Source: Candidatus Eiseniibacteriota bacterium
GTDB lineage: Bacteria > Eisenbacteria > RBG-16-71-46
Reading direction: 5' to 3'
Length of the DNA: 64,000 bases
Assembly (NCBI GenBank): GCA_016710095.1
Contig: JADJLL010000018.1
Span: forward strand, 1-64,000
The notes under the pieces were generated by a model, which saw only the letters and a program-made list of their open reading frames with translations, had not been told where the DNA came from and ran no database searches. The number at the start of each line of letters is the position of its first letter. Position 1 is the first letter of the stretch. The position numbers and the translations under genes are program-made. Shown one piece after another: positions 1-9,331 of this stretch.

Positions 1-1422
1 CTTCCGCCGTGTGGCGCAGGTCCACGATCACGTCGGGGTGGCGCTCGGCGAGCCAGCGCGTGAGGCGCTCGGCGAAGTAGACCGAGCGATGCTGGCCGCC
101 GGTGCAGCCGAACGACACGCTGAAGTCGGTGAAGTTGCGCTCTCGGAAGTTGGTCACGTGCGCGTCCACGAGTCCGGACACATGGCGCCAGAAGCTTGTC
201 GGTCTCGGGCAGCGCCTCGAGGAAGCGCGCGATCGCGGGATCGGTGCCGATGCGGCCCGAGAGTTCGGGCAGTCGTCCGGGGTTCGACAGCGAGCGGCAG
301 TCGAACGCGAAGCCGCCACCATTGCCGGAGTCGTCGGAGGGCACGCCGTCGCGATAGCTGAACGACGCGACGTGCACGCGCAGCCCCTTCGTCGCTTCGA
401 TCGGCCCCGGGCGCCCGGCCCACTCGGCGACGATGTGGCGGAACGCGCGCTCGATCTCGGGAAGCTCGATCGGCAGGCCCTTCGCGAGCAGCCCGGCGAT
501 GTTGCGCGCCTGGTGCGGCACGCTCTCGAGGAAGCGCGGCTTGCGCTCGAAGAACCCGCGATAGCCGTACGCGCCCATCGCCTGCATGACGCGCACGAGC
601 ACGTAGCCCGGATAGAAGTTGAGGAAGTGCTCGCGCCGTCCGCCGGTCTCGGCTTCGAACGCGTCGAGGTAACGCGTGAGCAGGTGATCGCGCACGGAGT
701 CGGGCAGGTCGGCCTTGCCGTCGTAGAGCAGCGAGGCGATGTCGTACTGCGCCGCGCCGCGGCGTCCGCCCTGGTAGTCCACGAGCCACGGCTCGCCGTC
801 GCGCAGGAGGATGTTGCGCGACTGGAAATCGCGATAGAGGAAGAAGTCCGTGTCGGCCGCGAGCAGGTGCGTGACGAGCTTGCGGAAGTCGTCCTCGAGC
901 GGCTGCTCGCGGAACGGCACGTGCGCGAGCTTGAGGAAGTGGTACTTGAAATAGTTCAGGTCCCACATCATGGACTGCTCGTCGAACGCCGGGCGCGGAT
1001 AGGCGAGCGAGAAGTCCACGGCCTTCGCGCCGCGCGACTGGATGCGCGGCAGCAGCGCGACCACGCGCTCGTACGCGGCGAGCGCCTCGGCCGGGAACGT
1101 GCCCGGCGCCGCGCCCTTGCGCGCCTTGGACAGCGCGGCGAAGAGCGTCGTGTCGCCGAGGTCCTCTTCGATCCACAGGCCGAGGTTCAGGTCGTCGGCG
1201 TAGATCTCGGGCACCGGCAGGCCGGCCGCGCGCAACGCGCGCGAATAGGCGAGGAACGTGCGGTTCTCGTCGGCGTCGGGGCCGAAGCCGCCGACCACCG
1301 TTCCGCCGTCCGCGGCGCGCATGCGCCAGTAGACGCGCTGCGAGCCGTCCGCGGCGATGCGTTCGATGGACTGCGGCCTGACCGTATCGGTGCGTATAGA
1401 GGGCGATGATCGCGTTGCGCAT
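1..1422 (-). CDS. Phosphotransferase (APH/choline kinase-type) fused to RapZ C-terminal domain, frameshifted, 3' end outside window
   Basis: The N-terminal part resembles aminoglycoside-phosphotransferase-family small-molecule kinases: a catalytic-loop motif YRDFQSRNIL (about 810-840) followed by LVDYQGG (about 770-790). The C-terminal part, after SFSYRDGVP and FDCRSLPNP, resembles the RapZ C-terminal domain and ends at the edge with FGCTGGQHRS (about 90-115). RapZ is an RNA-binding adaptor in enterobacteria; the family also occurs fused to sugar-type kinases. Reading the protein through needs two frame changes. One is near 1380, where MRNAIIALYTHRYGQ joins PQSIERIAADG after dropping one base of GGCC. 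The other is near 195, where ETDK joins FWRHVSGL after dropping the C that makes AAGCTT. Each frame alone stays open, so a naive caller would give a wrong protein. The substrate cannot be read from sequence; amino-sugar kinase or cell-wall recycling are possibilities. It is divergent from the serine hydrolase at 1574. Confidence 0.72.
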
Positions 1423-1430
1423 GGGGCGGC

Positions 1431-1459
1431 AGGATACGCGAGGGTCTCGGCGCGGTCAC
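1431..1459 (-). promoter_or_regulatory. Possible promoter of the kinase-RapZ gene
   Basis: On the minus strand GTGACC is followed by a 17-nt spacer and TATCCT, ending 8 bases before the ATG at 1422. The implied leader would be extremely short. This is a weak match; a transcription start has not been shown. Confidence 0.28.
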
Positions 1460-1573
1460 GCGTGAGCGCCGCGAGCGCGCCTGAAACCGGAACGCCCCTC
1501 CGCGCCGTCAAAGCCACCGAGAGCCGCCGGACCATCCGCGGCCTCGATCGCGCTCCCGACCCTCGAGGGTGAC

Positions 1574-3067
1574 ATGACCGTCGGTCCGATGATCCGGACA
1601 CTGCTGTGCTGCCTCTTCCTGATCCCGTCGTTCACGCGGTCCGTGCGAGCGGACGCGTTTCCCGACTCGCTGCTCGCGCGGTGGGAGAGCTACCAGCATC
1701 GCGCGCACGCGCCCGGCGTCACGGTGGCGCTCGTGCGCGACACCGGCATCGTGGCGCTCGCGACGCTCGGCGAGCGCGACGTCGTGCGTCATCTTCCCGT
1801 GACCGTGGACACGCGGTTCTACATCGCCTCCTGCACGAAGCCGTTCGTGGCCGCGGCGCTCTGGACGCTGGCGGTCGAAGGCGGGTTCGCGCTCGACGAG
1901 CCCGTCAAACGATCGTTGCCGTGGTTCGCGCTCGCCACGCCGGGCGCCACGGATTCGCTCACCGTGCGCGACCTGCTCGCGCACCGGCGCGGGCTGGGCT
2001 CTCCGGCGATCGGCCTGCTCAGCGCGTACACGGGACAGCTCACCGCCGAGCGCCTGCGGTACTGGCTCGCCCGCGTGACGCCGCGAGGGCGGTTCGCCTA
2101 CAACAACCTGCACTACCAGATCGCGGGCGAGGTGCTGGCCGCGCGCACCGGGCAGACCTGGCCGCGCGCCGTGGAGTCGCGCGTGACGCGTCCGCTCGGC
2201 ATGCGCCGCGCCGCGTTCACGTCCGCGCAGTTGGGGAGCGATGCCGACGTCGCGGTGCCGTATGCGTGGCGGCACGAGCGTTACGAGCCGCTCGAGCCCA
2301 AGAGCGATCGCACGCTCCATGCCGCCGGGGGCATGGGCGCTTCGATCGGCGATCTCGCGCGCTGGCTGCGCGCGCACCTCGCGGACGGCATGCTCGACGG
2401 CCGCCGGGCGCTGCCCGCGGACGTCGTGCGCGGCATGCGGGAAGTCGCGATCGCGGCTCCCGATCGCCATCCGTTGCGTGAAGGGCTGATGCGTGTCGGC
2501 TGGACCGCGGGATGGGAAGTGCGCACGTACGAAGGGGACACGATCTTCGTGCACACGGGCTCGTACCAGGGAGCGGCGGCGCACTTCTCCTACGTGCCCT
2601 CGCGTGGCGTGGGCGTCGCGGTGCTGGCGGACGTGAACGCTCCGCCGCTTTCCGAACTGCTGGCGATCGAGGCCTACGACTACGCCGCGGGCCGCGGCTC
2701 GGCCGACGTCTCGGAACGATTGGAGCAGGTCATGCGCCGGTTCTCCTCCGACGCGGAGAGCGACACGCTTCCCACGGTGCCCGTGCGTGCGGCGGCCGAG
2801 TACGCGGGACGATTCACCGACCCGAACTGGGGCGATGTCGTCGTGGCGGCCCGCGGCCGCGAAGTCACGATGCGTCTGGGCGAGTACGACATGCCGGTGC
2901 GCTGGCGGGGCGCCGACGCGTTCGTCGCCGACGGCGACACTCCCGGCAGCTTCGAGCGCGATGCGCGCGGTCACGTGGCGGCGGTGTGGCTGAAGATGAC
3001 CGCCACGGATTCGACGAGGTTCGCGGCGGGAAGCCGCGGCCATGGCGCGGGCACGGTGACGAAGTGA
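1574..3067 (+). CDS. Secreted serine hydrolase of the beta-lactamase/class C PBP-like family
   Basis: A 497-residue protein with an N-terminal signal peptide (hydrophobic stretch at about residues 8-18, cleavage likely near residues 25-27). The three signatures of the serine beta-lactamase/DD-peptidase-like fold are present and well spaced: S86-C-T-K89, Y176-N-N178 and H327-T-G329. After the hydrolase domain (to about residue 380) comes a roughly 100-residue beta-rich tail like those of the esterase/D-aminopeptidase relatives. Substrate is unknown; members of this family act as esterases, D-amino-acid amidases or carboxypeptidases, and nothing suggests antibiotic resistance. The stop codon overlaps the GTG start of the next gene (GTGA), so the two are probably translated together. 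An alternative ATG at 1589 would remove five residues. Confidence 0.85.
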   Translation: MTVGPMIRTLLCCLFLIPSFTRSVRADAFPDSLLARWESYQHRAHAPGVTVALVRDTGIVALATLGERDVVRHLPVTVDTRFYIASCTKPFVAAALWTLAVEGGFALDEPVKRSLPWFALATPGATDSLTVRDLLAHRRGLGSPAIGLLSAYTGQLTAERLRYWLARVTPRGRFAYNNLHYQIAGEVLAARTGQTWPRAVESRVTRPLGMRRAAFTSAQLGSDADVAVPYAWRHERYEPLEPKSDRTLHAAGGMGASIGDLARWLRAHLADGMLDGRRALPADVVRGMREVAIAAPDRHPLREGLMRVGWTAGWEVRTYEGDTIFVHTGSYQGAAAHFSYVPSRGVGVAVLADVNAPPLSELLAIEAYDYAAGRGSADVSERLEQVMRRFSSDAESDTLPTVPVRAAAEYAGRFTDPNWGDVVVAARGREVTMRLGEYDMPVRWRGADAFVADGDTPGSFERDARGHVAAVWLKMTATDSTRFAAGSRGHGAGTVTK

Positions 3068-3912
3068 AGCGCGTGCGTGTGCTCGCGGCCGGCCTGCTGC
3101 AGCTTCTGGTCGGCGGCCTCGCGCAGGTCGGCGGACTCTACGCGTGGCGCTTCCTCGCGCATCCCGCGATCGTGGCGGCGTTGTCGCTCGACGAGCCGGT
3201 CGTCACCATCACGCGCCGGCTCGGTGTGCTGGTCGCGGGCGTGCTGTCGTACTGGGCGTTCGTCCGGCTGTACGAGCGGCGCCCGGTCACCGAACTGCGT
3301 CTGCGCTTGGGATGGACGCTCGTCGCCGGTGTCGCGGGAGCGCTCTCGATCGCCGTCACGATCGGGTTTCTCTTCGCGACGCGGCATGCCGTGGCGCTGT
3401 CCTGGCGCGGCTTCGCGACGACCGGTGACGTCCTCGCGCAGATCGGTGTTGCGGCCATGCTCGAGGAACTCATGTTCCGTGCGCTGTTGTTCCGCATCCT
3501 CGAAGAGCGCGCGGGCACGAAGTGGGCGCTCGTGGCGAGCGCGCTCTTCTTCGGCGTCGCGCATGCGGCGAACGGGGGCTTCAGCGCGATCAGCCTGGTT
3601 TCCGTGCCGCTGTGCGGCTTGATGTGGGCGGGCGTGTACGTGCTTTCGCGCAACGTTTGGGTCGCCGCCGCGCACCACGCCTGCTGGAACGGCGCGATCT
3701 TCCTGAGCGGCTTGCCGCTTTCGGGGCAGGAGGGCTGGCGCGCGCAGGCGCCGCTCGTGAGCCGGTACCAGGGAGCCGAGCTCTGGAGCGGTGGCGCCTT
3801 CGGCCCGGAGGATTCGCTGATCAACGTCGTCGTGTGCGCGTTGATCTGCGTGTGGCTCTGGAGGCTGGCGGCGCGGACGGATCCCACGTTCCCGCGAAAT
3901 GGCGCGGCGTGA
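3064..3912 (+). CDS. CPBP-family intramembrane metalloprotease
   Basis: A 282-residue polytopic membrane protein. The start is taken as the GTG at 3064 because it overlaps the upstream stop codon and is followed directly by a positively charged, then hydrophobic N-terminus; the frame is open further upstream but only as a shadow of the hydrolase. The CPBP (CAAX protease and bacteriocin-processing, Rce1-like) motifs are clear: E134-E135-x-x-x-R in LEELMFR, a second-helix FFGVAHA histidine, and the AAHHACWNG motif. These residues bind the catalytic metal in the membrane. Bacterial members are linked to peptide processing, immunity or membrane protein turnover; the substrate here is unknown. Confidence 0.85.
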   Translation: MKRVRVLAAGLLQLLVGGLAQVGGLYAWRFLAHPAIVAALSLDEPVVTITRRLGVLVAGVLSYWAFVRLYERRPVTELRLRLGWTLVAGVAGALSIAVTIGFLFATRHAVALSWRGFATTGDVLAQIGVAAMLEELMFRALLFRILEERAGTKWALVASALFFGVAHAANGGFSAISLVSVPLCGLMWAGVYVLSRNVWVAAAHHACWNGAIFLSGLPLSGQEGWRAQAPLVSRYQGAELWSGGAFGPEDSLINVVVCALICVWLWRLAARTDPTFPRNGAA

Positions 3913-4070
3913 GGCGGCGGCCGTGCGCCGTGTCCCGCCGAGTGTCCTCGGCATTCCCACTCCAGTCCGGTCCCTGACGCGCCGAAGACTTCCCCGGGTT
4001 TCCGGCCCGACCACGACGGCGGCCGCCGGACCTGCGATCGCGGAGTCACTCCGCGTCCGAGGGGGATCGC

Positions 4071-4769
4071 ATGAAGGGCACGCTGAAGGGAATCGACGAG
4101 ATCCAGTGGTGGCACATCGTGCCGCTGGGCGATGGCCGCGTGACGCCGGGACGTTCGGACGTCAGCCGCCTCGAGGACGTGTTCCTGTATCCCGCGCTCG
4201 AGCTCGAGGGCAAGTCCGTGCTCGACATCGGTTGCTGGGACGGGTACTTCAGTTTCCGCTCCGAGCAGCGCGGCGCCTCGCGCGTCGTGGCGATGGACGA
4301 TCCCGATCTGCGCTGGGGCGGCATGGACGGCTTCGAGTTCCTGCACGACCACTTCCAGAGCAAGGTCGAGTTCGTGAAGCGCTCGATCTACCAGCCGCTG
4401 CAGGAGCAGTTCGACGTCGTGCTCTGCTACGGCGTGCTCTACCACGTCAATGACCCGCTGACGGCGGCGACGAACGCGTTCCAGATGTCGAAGGACATCG
4501 CCGCGTTCGAGAGCCTGATCCTGGACGTGCCGGACCCGATCCTGCTGCTGCTCGAGCCCGGATCGGTGAACAACGACCCGACCAACCTGTACATGATCTC
4601 GACGGCGTGGCTCGACACCGTGGCGAAGCTCAACGGCTTCGAACGCGTGCAGCACTTCCAGCAGACGCCGCAGCGTGGCGCGACGATCTATCGCCGCGTG
4701 AAGCCTGCGGTGCCGGCCTATCCGGCGTTCTGCTACTCACTGCCGCCGATCAACGCGCCCAAGAGCTGA
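4071..4769 (+). CDS. Class I SAM-dependent methyltransferase, CmoB-like
   Basis: A 232-residue protein preceded by GAGGGGGATCGC, which contains a purine-rich ribosome binding site. Motif I for S-adenosylmethionine binding is VLDIGCWDGYFSF (about residues 49-61), and the later CYGVLYHVNDPL segment matches the motif seen in the CmoB/DUF1698 branch, which modifies wobble uridine in tRNA. The domain fills almost the entire protein, so it lacks the extra N-terminal region of true CmoB. It could equally be a small-molecule or lipid O-methyltransferase. It is followed by a strong hairpin at 4788-4819 and seems to be transcribed alone or as the last gene after the CPBP protease (158-base gap). Confidence 0.8.
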   Translation: MKGTLKGIDEIQWWHIVPLGDGRVTPGRSDVSRLEDVFLYPALELEGKSVLDIGCWDGYFSFRSEQRGASRVVAMDDPDLRWGGMDGFEFLHDHFQSKVEFVKRSIYQPLQEQFDVVLCYGVLYHVNDPLTAATNAFQMSKDIAAFESLILDVPDPILLLLEPGSVNNDPTNLYMISTAWLDTVAKLNGFERVQHFQQTPQRGATIYRRVKPAVPAYPAFCYSLPPINAPKS

Positions 4770-4787
4770 TCGAGTCCCGTCACGACG

Positions 4788-4819
4788 ATGCCCGCCGGGC
4801 CGTACCGCCCGGCGGGCAT
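4788..4819 (+). terminator. Hairpin terminator after the methyltransferase gene
   Basis: A perfect 13-bp inverted repeat (ATGCCCGCCGGGC at 4788-4800 and its complement at 4807-4819) encloses a 6-nt loop, 18 bases after the stop codon. There is no T tract, as is common in very GC-rich genomes. Confidence 0.6.
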
Positions 4820-4836
4820 TCGCGTGCGCGCGCGTC

Positions 4837-4869
4837 ACTCCAGGCGCGACGGCGGTGCGTCACTGGAGT
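4837..4869. repeat. Inverted repeat upstream of the secreted propeller gene
   Basis: ACTCCAG (4837-4843) and CTGGAGT (4863-4869) form a 7-bp inverted repeat separated by 19 bases, about 120 bases before the start at 4989. The right arm abuts TAGATT (4869-4874), which resembles a -10 box. It could be an operator, but one occurrence cannot show this. Confidence 0.35.
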
Positions 4870-4988
4870 AGATTGCTCGCGTCGCGGTTCCCGAACGAGG
4901 CGAGCGCTTCGTGCGGAGGAAGATCGAGACAATCGTCCGACCCCCCGATCGGTGATCACCTTCAGGGATTGAAGGAGGGTTCGGCTGC

Positions 4989-6542
4989 ATGCTCTTCCCG
5001 TCGTGGCTTTCGCATCCGGCAGGAAAGACGCTCCGAAGCGCTCGCGTGACCCTCGCGAGCGGGATTCGCCTGCGCGCCGCGACTGTGGTGCTCGCGGGCC
5101 TGGCGCTCGCGTTCGGCGCCGCCCTCGTGCGCGGAGACAGCACCGATCCGATCTACCGCACGCTCGCGGAAGTGCATCCGGGCTTCTCGGTCTTCCACGA
5201 CCCGGACGGCAACGTGTCCACGAAGGAGTTCGCGTGGATGCACAACGTGGTCACGCACTACGACACGCTGTTCCTGCCGGACACGATGATCATCACGCCA
5301 CGACTGCGCCAGATGGTCCACCTCATCTACCAGCGCACGGGAGGCACGCACGGCGGCGAGACCACGTTCGGCCACGCGTGGACGGCCGACATGCTGCACT
5401 GGGCCGTCGACACGCTCGCGTTCGCGGTGGACACGACGTGGTGGAACCGCCGCCACGTGTGGGCGCCCAGTCTCGTCGAGCGGAACGGGCGCACGTACCT
5501 CTTCTACACCGGTGTGGACGACCAGAACGACCAGCGCATCGGCTACGTGTCCACGGCCGTGCTCGACACGTCGAATACCGAGTGGGATTCGACGCGCGTC
5601 ATGGTGTGGGAGGCGGCGAAGACTTCGTGGGCCGTGCCTGACCCGCCGGTCTACAGCGGGCAGACGCAGTTCCGCGACGCGTTCGTGATGAACGACCCGG
5701 AGCACGCCGGCAGCCTGCTGATGTACTTCGGCGCGCACGACTCGATCGACGCGAGGCTGCACCGCGGCGCGATGGCCGTGGGCGTGGCGCGCAGCGATCC
5801 CGACGACGTGAACACGTGGCACGACCTCGGCTACTTCCCGAAGACGCTCCGCAGCGTCACGGGCATTCCGCAGCTCGAGGGGCCGCACGTGTTCTCGCAC
5901 AACGGCACGGGCAATCGCTGGCGGCTGATGTTCACGAACGCGGGCTCGCCGCCCGGTGAGAACGGCGGCACGACCATTCGCTTCATCGAACTCGCGCCGG
6001 GCGAGAGTCCGGCGGACACGTCCTCGGAACACTGGAGCGCGCCGATCGTGCTGCGCGAGTACATGAACGGCCTGCCGAGTTCCTACGGCTGGAGCGGGAG
6101 CGAGCACCTGCGCGTCGGGAACGTCGAGTACCTGGGCGGGTTCACGGCGTGGTCGATCAACGAGATGGGCATCTCGTACACGCGCATGGTCTACAACGGG
6201 AACACGTTCACGATCGCGGCGCCGAGCGTGACGTCCGTGGACGAGTACCGTTCGCCCGCGCGCGGGCTGACGCTCGCGGTGCTGGGTTGGGCGCCCGGCG
6301 CGACTCAGGCGAAGTTCCGGATCGACTCGCCGCTCGCGCTGGCGGCGAAGCTCGAGGTGTTCGACGCGCAGGGGCGCCGCATCGCGACGCCGTTCGCGGG
6401 CGAGGTGGCCGCGGGCCGCACCGACGTCGCGTGGGACCTTCGCGCACGCGGCGGAGTGGGCACCGTGGCGAGCGGCGTGTATTTCGCGCGGCTGCGGTTC
6501 GCGGGAGGGGAGCGCGTCGCGCGGCTGGTCGTGGCGAAGTAG
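4989..6542 (+). CDS. Secreted glycoside-hydrolase-like beta-propeller protein with FlgD-Ig/type-A sorting-like C-terminal domain
   Basis: A 517-residue protein. The start is supported by AGGAGGG nine bases upstream. A long basic N-region precedes a signal hydrophobic core (about residues 31-45). The body (about 60-410) has the look of a five-bladed propeller such as GH43/GH32-type enzymes, with blade-like repeats including HVWAPSLVERNGRTYLFYTG, FRDAFVM, LEGPHVF and LRVGNVEYLGGF; I cannot securely place all catalytic acids. The last about 85 residues (LEVFDAQGRRI then SGVYFARLRF) form a FlgD-Ig-like domain of the kind used as a type IX secretion signal in the Bacteroidetes/FCB group. It is probably an exported or surface-attached polysaccharide-acting protein. 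It ends 8 bases from the convergent gene at 6551. Confidence 0.78.
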   Translation: MLFPSWLSHPAGKTLRSARVTLASGIRLRAATVVLAGLALAFGAALVRGDSTDPIYRTLAEVHPGFSVFHDPDGNVSTKEFAWMHNVVTHYDTLFLPDTMIITPRLRQMVHLIYQRTGGTHGGETTFGHAWTADMLHWAVDTLAFAVDTTWWNRRHVWAPSLVERNGRTYLFYTGVDDQNDQRIGYVSTAVLDTSNTEWDSTRVMVWEAAKTSWAVPDPPVYSGQTQFRDAFVMNDPEHAGSLLMYFGAHDSIDARLHRGAMAVGVARSDPDDVNTWHDLGYFPKTLRSVTGIPQLEGPHVFSHNGTGNRWRLMFTNAGSPPGENGGTTIRFIELAPGESPADTSSEHWSAPIVLREYMNGLPSSYGWSGSEHLRVGNVEYLGGFTAWSINEMGISYTRMVYNGNTFTIAAPSVTSVDEYRSPARGLTLAVLGWAPGATQAKFRIDSPLALAAKLEVFDAQGRRIATPFAGEVAAGRTDVAWDLRARGGVGTVASGVYFARLRFAGGERVARLVVAK

Positions 6543-6550
6543 CGGAGGCC

Positions 6551-7126
6551 CTAGGCCTGCGCCTGGTGCACCAGCTCGCCGATCAATCGCGCGCAGCGTT
6601 CGAGCCGCGTGGCGGTCGCGCTCGCGGGCAGCACTTCTTGCACGAAGCCGAACGCGAACAGGTCGTGCCGCCCCGGCACGCGCATGCCGTACTCGCCGGC
6701 CTGCCAGAGCAGCTGGAGCAGCCGCGCCTCGGTGAGCTGCGCCGCCCACTCGAGCGAAGGCGTGCGCGCCACGAGTCGTGCGCGGAGCCGAGACGGGAGC
6801 GCAGGTCTCTCGTTGTCGAGCGCATAGCCCGGGAGCAGGTGCTCGCGCGAGCCGGGCGGCAGGCCCGGGAGCAGCGCGAGGATGCCGAGCGCGTGCGTCA
6901 GGCGGAACTCGTCCGAGGAGCCGTTCGTCCACCGCCACTCCGGCGGCCGGCCGTGCTCCTCGAGAAACGCCGCATGCGCCCGCGCGTAGGCATCGACGAC
7001 ACCGCACAGCCGCGCGAGCCGCGCCGAGCGCAGGCGGGCCGCCCAGCGCACGTACTTGCCCTCCCGGATCGAGTGGACGAGTCCGGGTGTGAAGAGCGGG
7101 GCGTCGGCGCGGGTGCGGGCGTGCAT
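6551..7126 (-). CDS. Conserved-looking protein of unknown function
   Basis: A 191-residue soluble protein, alpha-helix-rich by composition, with no signal peptide, membrane segment or metal motif. It contains a WRWTNGSSDEFRLTHALG segment and a tryptophan-rich C-terminal half. I do not recognise the family. It lies 67 bases downstream of the hybrid histidine kinase on the same strand and could share its transcript, but nothing in the protein suggests signalling. Other frames over this stretch are Arg/Ala-rich and lack normal composition, which is why this one was chosen. A start a few codons downstream cannot be excluded. Confidence 0.6.
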   Translation of the reverse strand: MHARTRADAPLFTPGLVHSIREGKYVRWAARLRSARLARLCGVVDAYARAHAAFLEEHGRPPEWRWTNGSSDEFRLTHALGILALLPGLPPGSREHLLPGYALDNERPALPSRLRARLVARTPSLEWAAQLTEARLLQLLWQAGEYGMRVPGRHDLFAFGFVQEVLPASATATRLERCARLIGELVHQAQA

Positions 7127-7193
7127 GCCCGCACACTGCGTGGGGCGGCGGACGGACGCAAGTCCGCGCGCCAGAGGATCGAGCGTCGTCGTC

Positions 7194-9212
7194 CTACGCC
7201 GCGCGCGCCTCGCCCGGCGGGCGCTCGCCCTTCGCGTGCGCGCGAAGGATCGTCGCGTGCAGTTCGGCGGGACGAAGCGGCTTCGAGACGTAGTCGTCCA
7301 TGCCGAGCTCGAGGCACTTCGCGCGGTCGCTCTCCATCGCGTGCGCGGTCAGCGCCACGACCGGCACGTGGCCGCCGCGCTGCTGCTCGGTTTCGCGCCA
7401 GTGCGTGATCGCGGTGAGACCGTCCATGACGGGCATCTGCACGTCCATCAGCACGACGTCGAAGCCGCCCTTCTCGAGTTGCGCGAGACCCTCGCGGCCG
7501 TCGTTGGCGATCGTGACCTCGCAGCCCCAGCCGCGCAGCAGGCGCTTGGCGACGAGCTGGTTGATCGTGTTGTCCTCGACGAGCAGCACGTTCAAGCCGA
7601 GCGGCGCGAGCGACTGCGCGCTCTCCAGCGATGCGCCGGCTTTCACCTGCGCGTCGCTGCTCGCGATCGGGAGCGGCAGATGGCACGTGAACGTGCTGCC
7701 CTTGCCGACTTCGCTCGTGACGCCGACGCGGCCGTGCATGAGTTCGACGAGCTGGCGGGAGATCGACAGCCCCAGTCCCGTGCCGCCGAATCGGCGCGTG
7801 ATGCTTCCGTCGGCCTGCGTGAAGCTCTCGAACACCGCGTCGAGGCGCTCGGGCGGGATGCCGATGCCGGTGTCCCGCACTTCGAACACGAGCTCGGGCA
7901 CCGCGCCGGGCACCGTGCGCGCGACGAGCACGACTTCGCCGTGCGTCGTGAACTTGATCGCGTTGCCGAGCAGGTTGAGCAGCACCTGGCGAATGCGGCC
8001 GCCGTCGCCGACCCAGCACGCGGGCAGGTCGCTCTGCACTTCGGCGCGCATGACGAGGCCCTGCTGTTCGGCGCGCGGCGCGACCAGGCCGACGACGTCG
8101 CGGCAGAGCGCGTGCACGTCGAACGGCACTTCCTCGAGCGTCATGCGTCCGGCTTCGAGCTTCGAGAAGTCGAGGATGTCGTTGATGATCGTGAGCAGCG
8201 CGACGCCGCTGCGGTGGATGCCCTCGGCGAGTTCGCGCGAGGACTCGGTCAGTTCGCCCGAGAGCAGGAGGTCGGCGAGTCCGAGCACGCCGTTCATCGG
8301 CGTTCGGATCTCGTGACTCATGTTCGCGAGGAACTCGCTCTTGATGCGCGTCGCCTCGAGCGCGACGTCGCGCGCTTTCGCGAGTTCGTCCGCGTGCCGC
8401 TCGGCATCGCGCCGCGCCTGTTCGATCTGCTCGAGGTGGCGGTGTCGCTCGGTGAGATCGCGGCCCAGCGCGATCGCGCCCGTGATGGCGCCCGTCTCGT
8501 CGCGTTCGGCGATCATGCGGATCTGGTGGTACTGCATGCCGTCGGGCGTCTGGAACGCGAGATCGACCGTCTGCGGTTCGCCCGTATGCACGGCGCGCAG
8601 GACGCCTGCGTCGTACTCGTCGAAGATCGAAACGCCGGGAGGGTTGAGCTCGATCGCCCGCGTGCCGAGCAGCCTCTCGCGCGGCTGGCCGAGCGTGGCT
8701 TCGAGCTGGCGGTTGACGTAGATCGCCCGTCCGTCGAGACCGTAGCGCGCGATGTTGTCGGGCATGTTTTCGGCGAGCGTGACGAACTCGCGCACGCGGT
8801 CGGCGAGCGTTTCGGCCCGTCGCTGGTCGCTGGTGTCCCGCACGAGCGTCAGGTGGTACGCGCGGCCGGCGTGCTCGAAATAGTTGACCCGGATCTCGAC
8901 CGGGATCTCTCGACCGTCGCGGCCGCGATGGATCGCCTGCACCGTCGCCGTGCGGGCCGCCGCGACCTCGCGCCAGTGCGCCGGCCAGCTCGTGGCGTCG
9001 AACTCGTCGGTGATGTCGAAGACGGTCAGCGTTCCGAGGTCGGCCTTCGTGTACCCGAGCGATGCGAGGGCCGCGTCGTTGGCGTAGAGAATGTTCGCGT
9101 TCTCGTCGACCATGTAGACGAACTCGCTCACCTGGTCGAGCGCGAGCACCAGCGCCGCCTGATGATCGGGCGACGCGTTGTCGGCGGGCTGCTGTCGGGG
9201 GAAAGCGGGCAT
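7194..9212 (-). CDS. Cytoplasmic PAS-PAS hybrid sensor histidine kinase/response regulator
   Basis: A 672-residue protein starting at the ATG at 9212 (MPAFPRQQ); the frame is open further upstream but that extension is arginine-rich shadow. Domain order: PAS (about residues 20-140), PAS/PAC (about 145-275), a short helix, HisKA with the phosphorylated H300 in MSHEIRTPMNG, HATPase_c with NLLGNAIKFT (N box), DTGIGI (G1) and GTGLGL (G2), then a receiver (about 538-660) with the acceptor D590 in VLMDVQMPVMDG and the conserved K in YVSKPLRP. There is no membrane segment, so the signal is internal or bound by the PAS domains. No separate response regulator is encoded next to it; the output is probably a phosphotransfer protein elsewhere. 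Confidence 0.92.
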   Translation of the reverse strand: MPAFPRQQPADNASPDHQAALVLALDQVSEFVYMVDENANILYANDAALASLGYTKADLGTLTVFDITDEFDATSWPAHWREVAAARTATVQAIHRGRDGREIPVEIRVNYFEHAGRAYHLTLVRDTSDQRRAETLADRVREFVTLAENMPDNIARYGLDGRAIYVNRQLEATLGQPRERLLGTRAIELNPPGVSIFDEYDAGVLRAVHTGEPQTVDLAFQTPDGMQYHQIRMIAERDETGAITGAIALGRDLTERHRHLEQIEQARRDAERHADELAKARDVALEATRIKSEFLANMSHEIRTPMNGVLGLADLLLSGELTESSRELAEGIHRSGVALLTIINDILDFSKLEAGRMTLEEVPFDVHALCRDVVGLVAPRAEQQGLVMRAEVQSDLPACWVGDGGRIRQVLLNLLGNAIKFTTHGEVVLVARTVPGAVPELVFEVRDTGIGIPPERLDAVFESFTQADGSITRRFGGTGLGLSISRQLVELMHGRVGVTSEVGKGSTFTCHLPLPIASSDAQVKAGASLESAQSLAPLGLNVLLVEDNTINQLVAKRLLRGWGCEVTIANDGREGLAQLEKGGFDVVLMDVQMPVMDGLTAITHWRETEQQRGGHVPVVALTAHAMESDRAKCLELGMDDYVSKPLRPAELHATILRAHAKGERPPGEARAA

Positions 9213-9331
9213 CGTTCGACGTGCTCCGGAACGGTCCGAACTGCGGGGCCGTTCTAGTCTCGGGATACCGGAGCGCGGCTTGAGCGGGTCGGGCGAATCG
9301 CAAGGTTTCCCGGCGACTGAGCGCTGTGTTC

